Under the pieces are notes generated by a model. It worked only from the letters and a program-made list of their open reading frames with translations. It did no database searches and was not told the DNA's origin. Below, piece after piece: positions 41,438-50,168 of a stretch of DNA of 64,000 bases. This DNA is from Bin87 sp965116565 (GTDB taxonomy: Bacteria; Chloroflexota; Dehalococcoidia; Lucifugimonadales; UBA3495): assembly GCA_965116565.1 (NCBI GenBank), contig OZ220699.1, positions 1,550,001 to 1,614,000 on the forward strand, given 5' to 3'. A program made the translations under genes and the position numbers. Within the stretch, counting starts at the first letter, position 1. Each line of letters opens with the position of its first letter.

Positions 41438-43069
41438 GTGCGCCTGAACTACAACCTGCGGCGGCTGTCCGGCGACGTTTTCGGCGGCGTCACCACGGCG
41501 GCGACGGTGCTGCCGATGGCCCTGGCTTACGGTGTGGCGACCGGGCTGGGGGCCATCGCCGGCATGTATGGCGCCATTGTGGTGGGGTTCTGCGCGTCGG
41601 TATTTGGGGGCACGCCGGCGCGGATCGCTTACCCGGCCGCGGCGATGGCGGTGGCGATGATGGTGGTGCTGTCCGAGCACGCCGACACCGTCGCGGAAGC
41701 GTTTACCATCGTCGTGCTGGCCGGGCTGATCCAGGTTGCCCTCGGCGTCCTGCGGATCGGTCGATTCATCACCTACACGCCCTATTCCATGATTGCCGGA
41801 TTCACCTCCGGCATCGGCGTGATCATCATTATCATCCAAACCCTGCCGTTTCTGGGCGCGGGTCCGGGATCAGGCGGGGTGTTCGGCATCTTTCGGGCCT
41901 GGCCGGAGGCGGTGATCGGCGCGAACCTGCACGCCGTCGCCATCGGAGCGGCTTCGCTGGCGATCTGCGTTTTGTGGCCCCGTCAACTGGGACGGTTTGT
42001 GCCCGGGCCGCTGCCGGCATTGGTCATCGGGACGATCATGGCGGCGTTGTGGCTCCAAGACGCGCCGGTCATCGGGTCGGTGCCGCAGGGTCTGCCGAGC
42101 CTGCATGTTCCGGAGGTGTCGGCCAGCCTGTTGCTGAACGCAGTGCAGCCGGCGTTGATTCTCGCCCTCGTCGGGTCGATCAACAGCCTGGTGGCTTCCC
42201 TGGTGGCGGATTCGCTGACCCGCACCCGCCATAAGTCCAACCAGGAACTGGTGGGTCAGGGCATTGGCAATGTAGCGGCGGGATTATTGGGAGCACTTCC
42301 CGGCGCAGGGGCTTCATCGGGAACCACGGTCAACATCCGGGCCGGCGGCAACAGCCCCGTCTCCGGCGTAATCTGCGCAGGTACGTTGTTGGCCTTGGCC
42401 TTCGGCCTGGGAAGAATCGCCGAGCCGGTACCGCTAGCTGCGTTGTCCGGAGTCCTGATCAAAGCCGGTTGGGACATCATTGACTGGCGGCTGATCAAGC
42501 GGGTGCGCCACGTGCGGAGGGATTATCTGCTGGTGATGCTGCTAACGCTTGTGTTGACCGTGTTCGTGAACCTGATCACGGCCATCCTGCTGGGACTCAT
42601 TGTCGCCGCGTTCGCGAGGGCTCGGGAATCGGAGCGTCGCGAACTGGGCAGCGTGATATCGGTGCCATTGCTGGACAGCGAATTTTTGGCCGACGACGCC
42701 GGGGCTGCGGGCGACGATCAATTTGAGGCCCGGGTTGGTCTCGTGGATTTGCGGGGCCAGTTTTCGTTTGCGTCGGCAAGCCAATTGGCCTGGCTGGTGG
42801 GAGCAGACATCGAGCAGCACGAGGTTGTGATATTCGACTTCTCCAATACCACCGACATGGACGACAGCGGCGCGCTGGTGATGGAGCGGTTGATCGACGC
42901 CGCCATGTCCACGCGTACGGAGTGCATTGTGCTGAACCTGTCGGGCCCGGTCGCAGACAACCTGAGGTCGCTCAACGTGTTCCGGCGGGTTCCCGAGGAT
43001 CGGTTCGTCGATGACCTGGATGCCGCGCGGCAGCTTGCCAGATCCCTGCTCAAGGTCGGCGCCGAGTAG
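41438..43069 (+). CDS. SulP-family anion transporter with STAS domain
   Basis: A 543-residue SulP permease. About 10-14 membrane segments cover residues 10-400, starting SGDVFGGVTTAATVLPMALA (the short Q/P-rich SulP entry) and including NSLVASLVADSLTRTRHKSNQELVGQG, a family landmark around residues 247-273. The C-terminal STAS domain (about 430-540) has IFDFSNTTDMDDSGALVME. SulP proteins move sulfate, bicarbonate or other anions. The substrate is not visible. GTG 41438 is used as start; no strong ribosome-binding site is seen. Confidence 0.85.
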   Translation: MRLNYNLRRLSGDVFGGVTTAATVLPMALAYGVATGLGAIAGMYGAIVVGFCASVFGGTPARIAYPAAAMAVAMMVVLSEHADTVAEAFTIVVLAGLIQVALGVLRIGRFITYTPYSMIAGFTSGIGVIIIIIQTLPFLGAGPGSGGVFGIFRAWPEAVIGANLHAVAIGAASLAICVLWPRQLGRFVPGPLPALVIGTIMAALWLQDAPVIGSVPQGLPSLHVPEVSASLLLNAVQPALILALVGSINSLVASLVADSLTRTRHKSNQELVGQGIGNVAAGLLGALPGAGASSGTTVNIRAGGNSPVSGVICAGTLLALAFGLGRIAEPVPLAALSGVLIKAGWDIIDWRLIKRVRHVRRDYLLVMLLTLVLTVFVNLITAILLGLIVAAFARARESERRELGSVISVPLLDSEFLADDAGAAGDDQFEARVGLVDLRGQFSFASASQLAWLVGADIEQHEVVIFDFSNTTDMDDSGALVMERLIDAAMSTRTECIVLNLSGPVADNLRSLNVFRRVPEDRFVDDLDAARQLARSLLKVGAE

Positions 43070-43184
43070 AGGTCGATATGGGTTCGACGCGCTGGCATAT
43101 TGCGGCCCATCTGATAAACTTCGACGAAACCGCAAACTCCGGCATCTAAAATCGAACGGCGCCACGCTGCCAAGGAGCAATGCA

Positions 43185-44036
43185 ATGTCCGTCGGAATAA
43201 TAGTACCGCTGCCTGCCTACACGCTGGATCCGGCCTTCATCGCCAAAAAGGCGGAGGATCTGGGCTTCGAGTCCATCTGGTATCACGAGCACCCCATCCT
43301 GCCCGTGACCAGCGCGAGCCCGTTTCCGGCCACGGGAGGCGAGATACCCTGGACCTACCGGCACTTTTCCGATCCGTACATGTCGTTGGCGATGGCGGCG
43401 GCGGTCACCGACCGTATCAAGCTCTGCACCGGCATCACGCTGGTGCCGGAGCGCAACCCGTTGATCCTGGCCAAGCAGATCTCCGTGCTGGACCGACACA
43501 GCAACGGCCGGTTCGTGTTCGGCATCGGCGCCGGCTGGAACCGCGAGGAGACCGAGATGATGGGCGGCGATTTCGACCATCGCTGGACCCAGACTGAGGA
43601 GGCCGTTGGCGCGCTCAAGGAACTGTGGACGCAGGACCAGGCGGAGTTTCACGGCAAGTACTACAACTTCCCGCCGGTGTACATGTACCCCAAGCCGGTG
43701 CAGCAGCCGCACCCACCCGTCCTTCTGGGCGGCAACGCGCGCAACGTGCTGCGCCGGGTGGTGCGTTACGGCGACGGCTGGCTACCCAACCGCACCACGC
43801 CGGCCCAGATTGAGGACAGCCGAAACCAGTTGGACGCGCTGGCCGCCGAAAGGGGCCGCGACCCGCAGTCGCTCACCATATCGGTATTCGGACAGCCGCC
43901 GGAAACGACCCGCCAGATGGTCGACGACTTCCTGAACGCCGGAGCGCTGCGAGTTTGCGTTTGGCCGAACCATTCCGATAGCGAGGAGGAAATGGGGCAG
44001 CAATTGGAGCGCATGGCTGAGGAGTTAGTTCGCTGA
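43185..44036 (+). CDS. LLM class oxidoreductase (F420-type)
   Basis: A 283-residue luciferase-like protein from ATG 43185 with AAGGAG eight bases upstream. Landmarks are KAEDLGFESIWYHEHPILP, KLCTGITLVPERNPLILAKQ, NGRFVFGIGAGWNREE and KPVQQPHPPVLLGGNAR, which fit the F420-dependent subgroup better than FMN enzymes. The reaction is unknown. It lies after the SulP gene and before a REP-like hairpin and the lactonase. Confidence 0.87.
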   Translation: MSVGIIVPLPAYTLDPAFIAKKAEDLGFESIWYHEHPILPVTSASPFPATGGEIPWTYRHFSDPYMSLAMAAAVTDRIKLCTGITLVPERNPLILAKQISVLDRHSNGRFVFGIGAGWNREETEMMGGDFDHRWTQTEEAVGALKELWTQDQAEFHGKYYNFPPVYMYPKPVQQPHPPVLLGGNARNVLRRVVRYGDGWLPNRTTPAQIEDSRNQLDALAAERGRDPQSLTISVFGQPPETTRQMVDDFLNAGALRVCVWPNHSDSEEEMGQQLERMAEELVR

Positions 44037-44043
44037 TTGGCGC

Positions 44044-44064
44044 GGGCGGGTGAGCAACCCGCCC
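44044..44064. repeat. palindromic REP-like repeat after the LLM gene
   Basis: GGGCGGGT and ACCCGCCC arms flank GAGCA, eight bases after the LLM stop. Same arm sequence as the hairpin at 45211-45233. Confidence 0.65.
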
Positions 44065-44116
44065 CTGTCGTTTAACGATTCCCATCACCATCACGACCGA
44101 ACAGGAGGCAGCAATC

Positions 44117-45166
44117 ATGGCAACCTATGTGTACGTTGCGGCGCAAGATGATAACAAGGTGTCCATATTCGCCATGGACGAGGCCAGCGGGTCGCTGACC
44201 CTGGTGGGCGAAGAGGAGGTATCCGGAGGCCCGTCGCTGCTGGCGATCAGCCCCGACCAGCAGACGCTATACGCCGGGCACCGGGAAGTGCCGGAGATTA
44301 CCAGCCATCGAATAAACCAGCAGACCGGCGAACTCACGCAGACCGGATCGGTGACGCCGCCGGGCCAGCCCGCTTTTCTGTCCACTGACCGCACGGGACG
44401 GTTCCTGCTGTCGTCGTATTATGCCGACGGTCGGGCCGCGGTGCATCCCCTCGGCGATGACGGCAGTGTGGGCGGAGCGGCGACGTGCGTGCTCGAAACC
44501 GATACGGGAGCGCACTCCATCCAGACCGACCGCTCCAACCGGTTCGCCTACGTGCCGCACATCGCCAGGCAGAGCGACAACGTGCTGGAGCCGCCCAAGA
44601 ACATACCGGGGCCCAACATCATCTACCAGTTCCGTTTCGACGAGTCCAACGGCACTCTCACGGCCATCGACCCGTCCACGCTGGCCCAGGACGACATGAT
44701 CGGGCCTCGTCATCTCACGTATCACCCATCCCTGGACATCGTGTACTTCTCCAACGAGCAGGGTTGCAGCGTGTCTTCCTACACCATTGGTGGAGACGGC
44801 GCGCTCATTCCGCTGGAAACCGTGTCCACCCTGCCGGCCGGCGTCACGGAGCGAAACACCTGCTCACAGATCCAGTTCTCTCCGGACGGCAGCCTTCTGT
44901 TCGTTCCCAACCGGGGGCACAACAGCATCGCCAGTTTCTCAGTTAACGGCGAGGGTCGGCTGACGCCGGCGGACCACGCCGAGACTGAGGCGGTGCCCAG
45001 CGCGTTCAGCCTGGACCCATCGGGCCGGTACGTGTACGCCGCAGGGTCCGCGACCGGGCAACTGGCATCCTACAGCATCGACGGCGATACCGGAGCGATG
45101 ACGCCGTTGGGTACCTACGCCGTGGGCGAGCGGCCCATGTGGGTTCTGACGACCACTCTGGAATAG
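44117..45166 (+). CDS. lactonase family protein (seven-bladed propeller)
   Basis: A 349-residue YVTN/6-phosphogluconolactonase-like propeller. Repeats include TYVYVAAQDDNKVSIFAMDE, GHREVPEITSHRINQQTGEL, HSIQTDRSNRFAYVPHIARQ and DPSGRYVYAAGSATGQLASY, each about 50 residues. Conserved HxxxxxP and E/R residues of the lactonase site are plausible in the central blades. It has no signal peptide. It would hydrolyse sugar lactones or similar esters. It is bracketed by two matching GC hairpins. Confidence 0.85.
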   Translation: MATYVYVAAQDDNKVSIFAMDEASGSLTLVGEEEVSGGPSLLAISPDQQTLYAGHREVPEITSHRINQQTGELTQTGSVTPPGQPAFLSTDRTGRFLLSSYYADGRAAVHPLGDDGSVGGAATCVLETDTGAHSIQTDRSNRFAYVPHIARQSDNVLEPPKNIPGPNIIYQFRFDESNGTLTAIDPSTLAQDDMIGPRHLTYHPSLDIVYFSNEQGCSVSSYTIGGDGALIPLETVSTLPAGVTERNTCSQIQFSPDGSLLFVPNRGHNSIASFSVNGEGRLTPADHAETEAVPSAFSLDPSGRYVYAAGSATGQLASYSIDGDTGAMTPLGTYAVGERPMWVLTTTLE

Positions 45167-45210
45167 GGATTCCGCCGCCAAAACTTCAGCGGGGCGGCAT
45201 GCAGAGACCA

Positions 45211-45233
45211 GGGGCGGGTCTCAAACCCGCCCC
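45211..45233 (+). terminator. intrinsic terminator (REP-type arms) after lactonase
   Basis: A 9-bp perfect stem, GGGGCGGGT/ACCCGCCCC, with a 5-base loop, followed directly by TTTTCCT. It lies 45 bases after the lactonase stop. The arms are the same as in the REP-like hairpin at 44044-44064, so the repeat family and the terminator role overlap. Confidence 0.75.
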
Positions 45234-45920
45234 TTTTCCTGCCCACGCCACGCCTCCACATGATGGATGTGAGGGATGGCAAGCCCATTCCCGGCCGAGC
45301 ATCCCGCCACCGTAATCAAGGTCGCCTCTGCCACATATTTTCAGCAAATTCCAAACCACGCTGACACCTCGCCGTTGCCCATAGCCCGCTCACCCGTCTA
45401 TCCTAGATTCATCTAGATAAAACACGTGTTTGCAACCCAAAAAAGAGAGGCAGGACCCAAGCATCGACGGCCAACCCCGTCAGTACCAAAATCGCAACCG
45501 GCCCAGGTGGCAACCGCCGCTCAAAGACCTGACTCCTCACCGGCATTGGCCCCACTGGTGTCCCCGGGACTGTCCGAGCCCGCGCGCAGGTGTGCACCAA
45601 GCGCACTGAGTACACGGAAAAGTAGGTCAAATAGTTGCGTGCCCAACTCGGCCGTACGCTGACAACGATGCGCAGATCCTGCCTCTCGCCAACACCAAAA
45701 CCAGAAAAGAGATAGCCAACCGAACATCCGGATCAATCGACTAACCCCAATGTAGTAGAGAGGATTCACAGCCCCTCCCGATCCCGTCCGAGATCGTGAT
45801 CCCGCCACGCCGGGGCTCTGGCTTCGGTAGGGTGGAGGTTCCCCGCGGCCCGCTTCGCAATAGGCGTGGCGATGCGATACCATGTGCGGGATCATCAAGG
45901 AGTTTTCATGGAGGATTGCA
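45234..45920. other. gene-free region between lactonase and SDR genes
   Basis: About 690 bases, less GC-rich than its surroundings. I see no credible gene. Near 45401-45420 there is a TCTAGATTCATCTAGATAA stretch with repeated ATCTAGA-type words. A weak promoter-like pair, TTCGCA (45854) and TACCAT (45878-45883) 18 bp apart, precedes the SDR gene. Confidence 0.5.
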
Positions 45921-46703
45921 ATGCGACTGGAAGGCAAGGTAGCGCTCATCAGCGGTGGAGCCCGGGGCCAGGGCGCCGCCGAAGCGCGGCTGTTCGTGAA
46001 GGAGGGCGCCGCTGTTGTTATCGGCGACATCCTCGATGACGAGGGGATGAAACTGGAGGCGGAAATCCGCGAGCTGGGCGGCCAGGCAACCTTTGTCCAC
46101 CTGGACGTCACCGATGCCGACCAGTGGGCGGACGCCGTCACCGAGGCTGTCAGCCGTTACGGAAAGCTGGACATCCTGGTCAACAACGCTGGCATCGGCA
46201 GCACCAACGTCGGCGGCCTGAACGCTCCGCGCATCCACGAGGCGCCCACCGAGGTGTGGGATCAGATCATGGACGTGAACGGCAAGGGGGTTTTCCTTGG
46301 AACCCGCGCTGCGATACCCGCGATGCGCACCGCCGGCGGCGGTTCCATCATCAATATCTCGTCCATCGCCGGGTTGGTGGGCCTGAGTCCCGGCTCGGGC
46401 GCCGGATCCGCATACGCCAGTTCGAAAGGAGCGGTGCGTCTGCTGACGAAGTCCACGGCGGTCCAATATGCCACCGACGGTATCCGGTGTAACTCAGTTC
46501 ATCCCGGCTACATCGACACCGCCATGACGGAGCGCATGATGTCGGATGCCGAGTTGCGGCAGATGCGGATCGACAACACGCCCATCGGGCGGATCGGCAC
46601 CGTGGACGACATCGCAAACGGAGTGCTGTTCCTCGCGTCAGACGAGGCGTCGTTCATGACGGGCAGCGAGTTGGTGATTGACGGAGGCTATACCGCGCAG
46701 TAA
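45921..46703 (+). CDS. SDR family oxidoreductase
   Basis: A 260-residue classical short-chain dehydrogenase. The NAD(P) motif is SGGARGQG (TGxxxGxG variant), then NNAGIGS, the catalytic Ser in INISSIAG and YASSK (Tyr, Lys). The acidic residue in VVIGDILDD favours NAD over NADP. The C-terminal FMTGSELVIDGGYTAQ is typical. ATG 45921 has GGAGG before it. It resembles glucose/steroid dehydrogenase-like SDRs. The substrate is unknown. It converges with the PQQ-propeller gene, with only seven bases between the stops. Confidence 0.9.
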   Translation: MRLEGKVALISGGARGQGAAEARLFVKEGAAVVIGDILDDEGMKLEAEIRELGGQATFVHLDVTDADQWADAVTEAVSRYGKLDILVNNAGIGSTNVGGLNAPRIHEAPTEVWDQIMDVNGKGVFLGTRAAIPAMRTAGGGSIINISSIAGLVGLSPGSGAGSAYASSKGAVRLLTKSTAVQYATDGIRCNSVHPGYIDTAMTERMMSDAELRQMRIDNTPIGRIGTVDDIANGVLFLASDEASFMTGSELVIDGGYTAQ

Positions 46704-46710
46704 CCGCCGC

Positions 46711-48120
46711 CTAGTCGATTGCGTGAAGATGGCCGTCTTCGGTTCTTACCAGGAGGCGGTCTTCCGCATATACCGGGCCGATGCGGATGGAGTCCGTGAG
46801 TTGGAGGCGCCAAAGTTCCGCGCCGGTGTGTCGGTCCAGACCGTAGAGCCAGCCGGCCTTGTCGCCGAAAGCCAGGAGATCACCGACCACCACGGGAGAC
46901 GCGACAATTCCGTCATCGGCCTGGAACTGCCATTGTTCCTCTCCTGTGACGACGTCCACGCCGTACATCTTGCCGAGCGTGTCTCCGATGTAAATCCGGT
47001 CGCCGGCCACGGCGGGGGCGGATATGATGCCCTCGGTCCTCTTGAGTCGGCTGGATATTCCCTCGGGGTAGTCGGGGCCGAAGCGCCAACGATCGCCCGG
47101 CTGGGATGGAGGCGACGGCAACGGAAAACCCCAGAGCCAAAGCTGGGACCACGTCCGGGTCACGGCGTACTGGCCGGGATATTCCAGGGCGTCGGCGTCC
47201 ATGGCGTACAACTGGCGTCCCGAAACGAAATAGGTTGCTCCATTGGCGGTGACCGGAGCGGCGGTCAGTGCGGCCGAGGTGCGGAAGCGGGCCCGTTCCT
47301 GGCCGGTGCGGGAATCCAGGACGTACAGGCTGCGGTCTGCCGACCCCGCGTGGACTGTCTTGCCGTCGACAGATACAGGAGACCGCACTTCGGACAGGGT
47401 CTCGTGCCGCCAGATTAATTCGCCGGTGGTGGCATTCAGCGCGTAGGTGATACCGTCCAAAGCACCGGCGTAAACGATGCCGTTGGCGACTGCAACGGGC
47501 CCGCCGGTGGAGTCCGACATCTCGTATTCCCAATGGATCCGGTGAGACGTTGCGTCGCGTGCTACCACGCGGCGGTCCGGCATGGCGTAGTACAGTGTAT
47601 CGCCGGCCAGGGCCACAGAGTTGCCGATGGGTCCGGTGGCCGGCAGGGAGTCCACCTCAGTTCCGGTTTCGGTGTCCAGCACGGCGATGCGAAAGTGGGC
47701 TCCGAGGTAGATGCGATCGGCTGCCACCACCGGCGCGGCCAGGGTGGTAGGGCCGACGTCCACGCTCCACGCAAGTTGTCCCGCGGGTTCTGCAACCACA
47801 TCGGTTACGTGCCGGGTCTGTCCGAGGGAGCGCCCGGTCATCGTCCAACTTGCGGCCGTCGAGGCCGAATCAAACGCCGCTTCGGGCTGCCGGGCGAGAA
47901 TAACCGGGTCGGGGATGAACGGGAAGTTCAACCAGACGATGATTCCGAGGACCACCACCACTAACACCGCGATGATGATGTTGCGGCGGGATATGAACCG
48001 CCGGCGACGTGGGACTTCCTGTGCCCAATCCGGCAGGTGTGCATCGGGTTCGCCGCTTCCGGGCTGATGCTCCGGCTGAGCCTCGGCGGGTGAGTGGGAG
48101 TTGCCTTGGGGTTCGTTCAT
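46711..48120 (-). CDS. membrane-anchored PQQ-like beta-propeller protein
   Basis: A 469-residue protein. The N-terminal 45 residues are polar (NSHSPAEAQPEHQPGSGE), followed by RRRFISRRN and one transmembrane helix (IIIAVLVVVVLGIIVWLNF). An extracytoplasmic eight-bladed propeller follows, with repeats such as LAWSVDVGPTTLAAPVVAAD, GDTLYYAMPDRRVVARDATS, IVYAGALDGITYALNATTGEL and DRIYIGDTLGKMYGVD. It is of the PQQ-dehydrogenase/BamB-like type without obvious catalytic residues, so a scaffold or sensor role is possible. It lies downstream of the ABC importer genes on the same strand. Confidence 0.82.
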   Translation of the reverse strand: MNEPQGNSHSPAEAQPEHQPGSGEPDAHLPDWAQEVPRRRRFISRRNIIIAVLVVVVLGIIVWLNFPFIPDPVILARQPEAAFDSASTAASWTMTGRSLGQTRHVTDVVAEPAGQLAWSVDVGPTTLAAPVVAADRIYLGAHFRIAVLDTETGTEVDSLPATGPIGNSVALAGDTLYYAMPDRRVVARDATSHRIHWEYEMSDSTGGPVAVANGIVYAGALDGITYALNATTGELIWRHETLSEVRSPVSVDGKTVHAGSADRSLYVLDSRTGQERARFRTSAALTAAPVTANGATYFVSGRQLYAMDADALEYPGQYAVTRTWSQLWLWGFPLPSPPSQPGDRWRFGPDYPEGISSRLKRTEGIISAPAVAGDRIYIGDTLGKMYGVDVVTGEEQWQFQADDGIVASPVVVGDLLAFGDKAGWLYGLDRHTGAELWRLQLTDSIRIGPVYAEDRLLVRTEDGHLHAID

Positions 48121-48204
48121 CGGGTGGTGCGTGGTTCGGGGCAAAAGGTTGGCGGGATGTGCATGGACACCCCGCCGCAAAACATCCGGACTACGGGCGG
48201 AACG

Positions 48205-49128
48205 CTAGACGTTGCGGAGTTTGGGATCCAGGCGGTCCCGCAGCCAATCGCCCAGCAGGTTCATGGACAACACGGTGAGCACGATGGCCAGCGTCGGGAA
48301 GAAGAACAACCACCACGCCGTGACGATCAACGCGCGCCCGTCGGCCACCATGAGACCCCACGCTGGCGTGGGTTTCACCAGCCCGGCCCCCAGGAAGCTG
48401 AGGGTTGATTCAAGGATGATGACGTGGCCAACCTCCAGGGTGGCCAGAACGACGACAGTATTGACGACGTTGGGGAATATGTGGCGCACCATGATGCGCA
48501 TGGGAGATGCGCCTGCTACCTGGGCGCGGGCGATGAAGTCCTGCTGCTTGATGGCGAGGGCTTCTCCGCGCACCATGCGGGCGAACCTGGCCCAGAGGAG
48601 GAGGGCGATGACAAGCACCACCGTCTGAAACCCGGGACCGCTGACGGCTACGAGCACCAGGGCCAGGAGGATGGACGGGAACGCCAATTTGATATCGACG
48701 ATCCGCATGATGAGGTTGTCAACCCAACCGCCGCGGTAGGCAGCGAGGAGGCCAAGGACCGTACCCACTCCGCCGCCCAAGGCGATCGCCAACAGTGAAA
48801 TGGAGAGCGAGATCCGGGCGCCGTGGATGATGCGGCTAAGGATGTCGAACCCCTGACGGTCAGTACCCAGCATATATTGCCAGCTGCCGCCGTCCATCCA
48901 GGCGGGTGGCATCAAGCGATCGCGCAGGTTGACGTCAACGGGATCATGGGGTGAGATGAGGTTGGCAAAGATCGCCGGTATGATCAGCATCACCGCGAGG
49001 ATGGTCAGCGGGATGACCGGGTATTGCTTGATGTTGAAGAATACCTGGCCGGCGCGGCTGCGTTGGCGTTCGGCCAGCTCATCGGCTGCGGACGTTGAGA
49101 CGCCTGGGGTTGCTGCGGAGGTGGTCAT
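48205..49128 (-). CDS. peptide/nickel-type ABC transporter permease (DppC-like)
   Basis: A 307-residue inner-membrane permease with the N-terminal OppC-type segment (ILAVMLIIPAIFANLISPHDP) and five further helices. The EAA loop, which meets the ATPase, is in GEALAIKQQDFIARAQVAGASPMRIMVRHIFPN (landmark residues about 195-230). Partner of the DppB-like permease encoded before it (45-base gap). No DppD/DppF ATPase gene is present in the cluster. Confidence 0.9.
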   Translation of the reverse strand: MTTSAATPGVSTSAADELAERQRSRAGQVFFNIKQYPVIPLTILAVMLIIPAIFANLISPHDPVDVNLRDRLMPPAWMDGGSWQYMLGTDRQGFDILSRIIHGARISLSISLLAIALGGGVGTVLGLLAAYRGGWVDNLIMRIVDIKLAFPSILLALVLVAVSGPGFQTVVLVIALLLWARFARMVRGEALAIKQQDFIARAQVAGASPMRIMVRHIFPNVVNTVVVLATLEVGHVIILESTLSFLGAGLVKPTPAWGLMVADGRALIVTAWWLFFFPTLAIVLTVLSMNLLGDWLRDRLDPKLRNV

Positions 49129-49173
49129 TGACGGGATCCTCGTAGGATGCTGGGCTGGGACGTGGCGCGCAGG

Positions 49174-50097
49174 CTAATTGTAGCGGATACGGGGGTTGAG
49201 GTAGGCGTACATCACATCGACCAGGAGGTTGATGAAGATGTAGAAGGTGGCAAAGAGTATGACCACCGCCTGGATCACGGGGAAGTCGCGGTTGCGGATG
49301 GCGTCGATGGCAAGGTCTCCCAACCCGGGCCAGACGAATACAGTTTCGATAACCACGGAGCCAGTCAACAACACCGCGCCAATGAGCCCCATATAAGTGA
49401 AAGGCACGATCAAAGCATTGCGGAAGCAGTGTTTCCAGATCACCTTCCACTCAGGCATACCCTTGATGCGGGCAAGTTTGACGTATTCGGTGTCCAGGAC
49501 TTCCAGCATCGATGACCGCGTGAGGCGCATCACAGCTGCGACGTTGTAATAGCCGAGGGCAACACCAGGCAGGATGATGGATCTGATTCCTGCATCATTA
49601 CCGGATGTTGGCAACCAGCCGAGCAGGACGGCAAACACCCACATCAGCAGGAGGCCGATGGCGAACGAAGGGGCGGATTGCCCAATCAAGGCGACGATCT
49701 TGCCCGTCCAGTCGAAGGCAGTGTCTTTTTTGACAGCCACCAGCACGCCGATGGGCAGCGCGATACCCGCGCTGACGATCCAGGCAAAGGCGGCCAGCAT
49801 GATGGTGTTGGGCAGCCGGCGCGCGATGAGCTCCGTGATGGGAACGCCACCGTAAGCCCAAGCCTCGCCAAAGTCACCGGTGACGAAGTTGCCGATGTAC
49901 TTGGCGTACTGTACGTAGATTGGCTGGTCAAGTCCCCACTTGACCCGAATCTGCTCGACGACGGTTGGGCTGGCGTCTTCGGGGAGGAGGATGGCCACCG
50001 GGTCGCCGGTAACGCGAGCCAAAGCGAAGACTATGGCAGAGATGACCAGGAGCGCCACTATGGATTGAGCGACGCGGAGAACAATGAAGCGCTGCAT
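49174..50097 (-). CDS. peptide/nickel-type ABC transporter permease (DppB-like)
   Basis: A 307-residue permease with the usual single N-terminal helix (RVAQSIVALLVISAIVFALAR) and periplasmic segment with PVAILLPEDASPTVVEQIR, followed by five helices. The EAA loop is in LDTEYVKLARIKGMPEWKVIWKHCFRNAL (about residues 212-240). It forms the heterodimeric channel with the next gene. It lies between the binding protein gene (72 bases, with a hairpin) and DppC. Confidence 0.9.
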   Translation of the reverse strand: MQRFIVLRVAQSIVALLVISAIVFALARVTGDPVAILLPEDASPTVVEQIRVKWGLDQPIYVQYAKYIGNFVTGDFGEAWAYGGVPITELIARRLPNTIMLAAFAWIVSAGIALPIGVLVAVKKDTAFDWTGKIVALIGQSAPSFAIGLLLMWVFAVLLGWLPTSGNDAGIRSIILPGVALGYYNVAAVMRLTRSSMLEVLDTEYVKLARIKGMPEWKVIWKHCFRNALIVPFTYMGLIGAVLLTGSVVIETVFVWPGLGDLAIDAIRNRDFPVIQAVVILFATFYIFINLLVDVMYAYLNPRIRYN

Positions 50098-50135
50098 GGG
50101 AGCCTTCGCCGGTTCAGGGTGTCAGGATGAAGAAG

Positions 50136-50159
50136 CGGGGCGACCTAGTGATCGCCCCG
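50136..50159 (-). terminator. hairpin between binding-protein and permease genes
   Basis: CGGGGCGA and TCGCCCCG form an 8-bp perfect stem over an 8-base loop. It lies in the 71-base gap after the solute-binding-protein stop. Such a hairpin inside a transporter operon commonly lowers transcription of the permeases relative to the binding protein. Confidence 0.6.
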
Positions 50160-50168
50160 CGATTGGTC

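Noticed and set aside
45409..45630. Small minus-strand open frame in the gap before the SDR gene
   Set aside because: No start signal and no recognisable pattern; the region looks non-coding.
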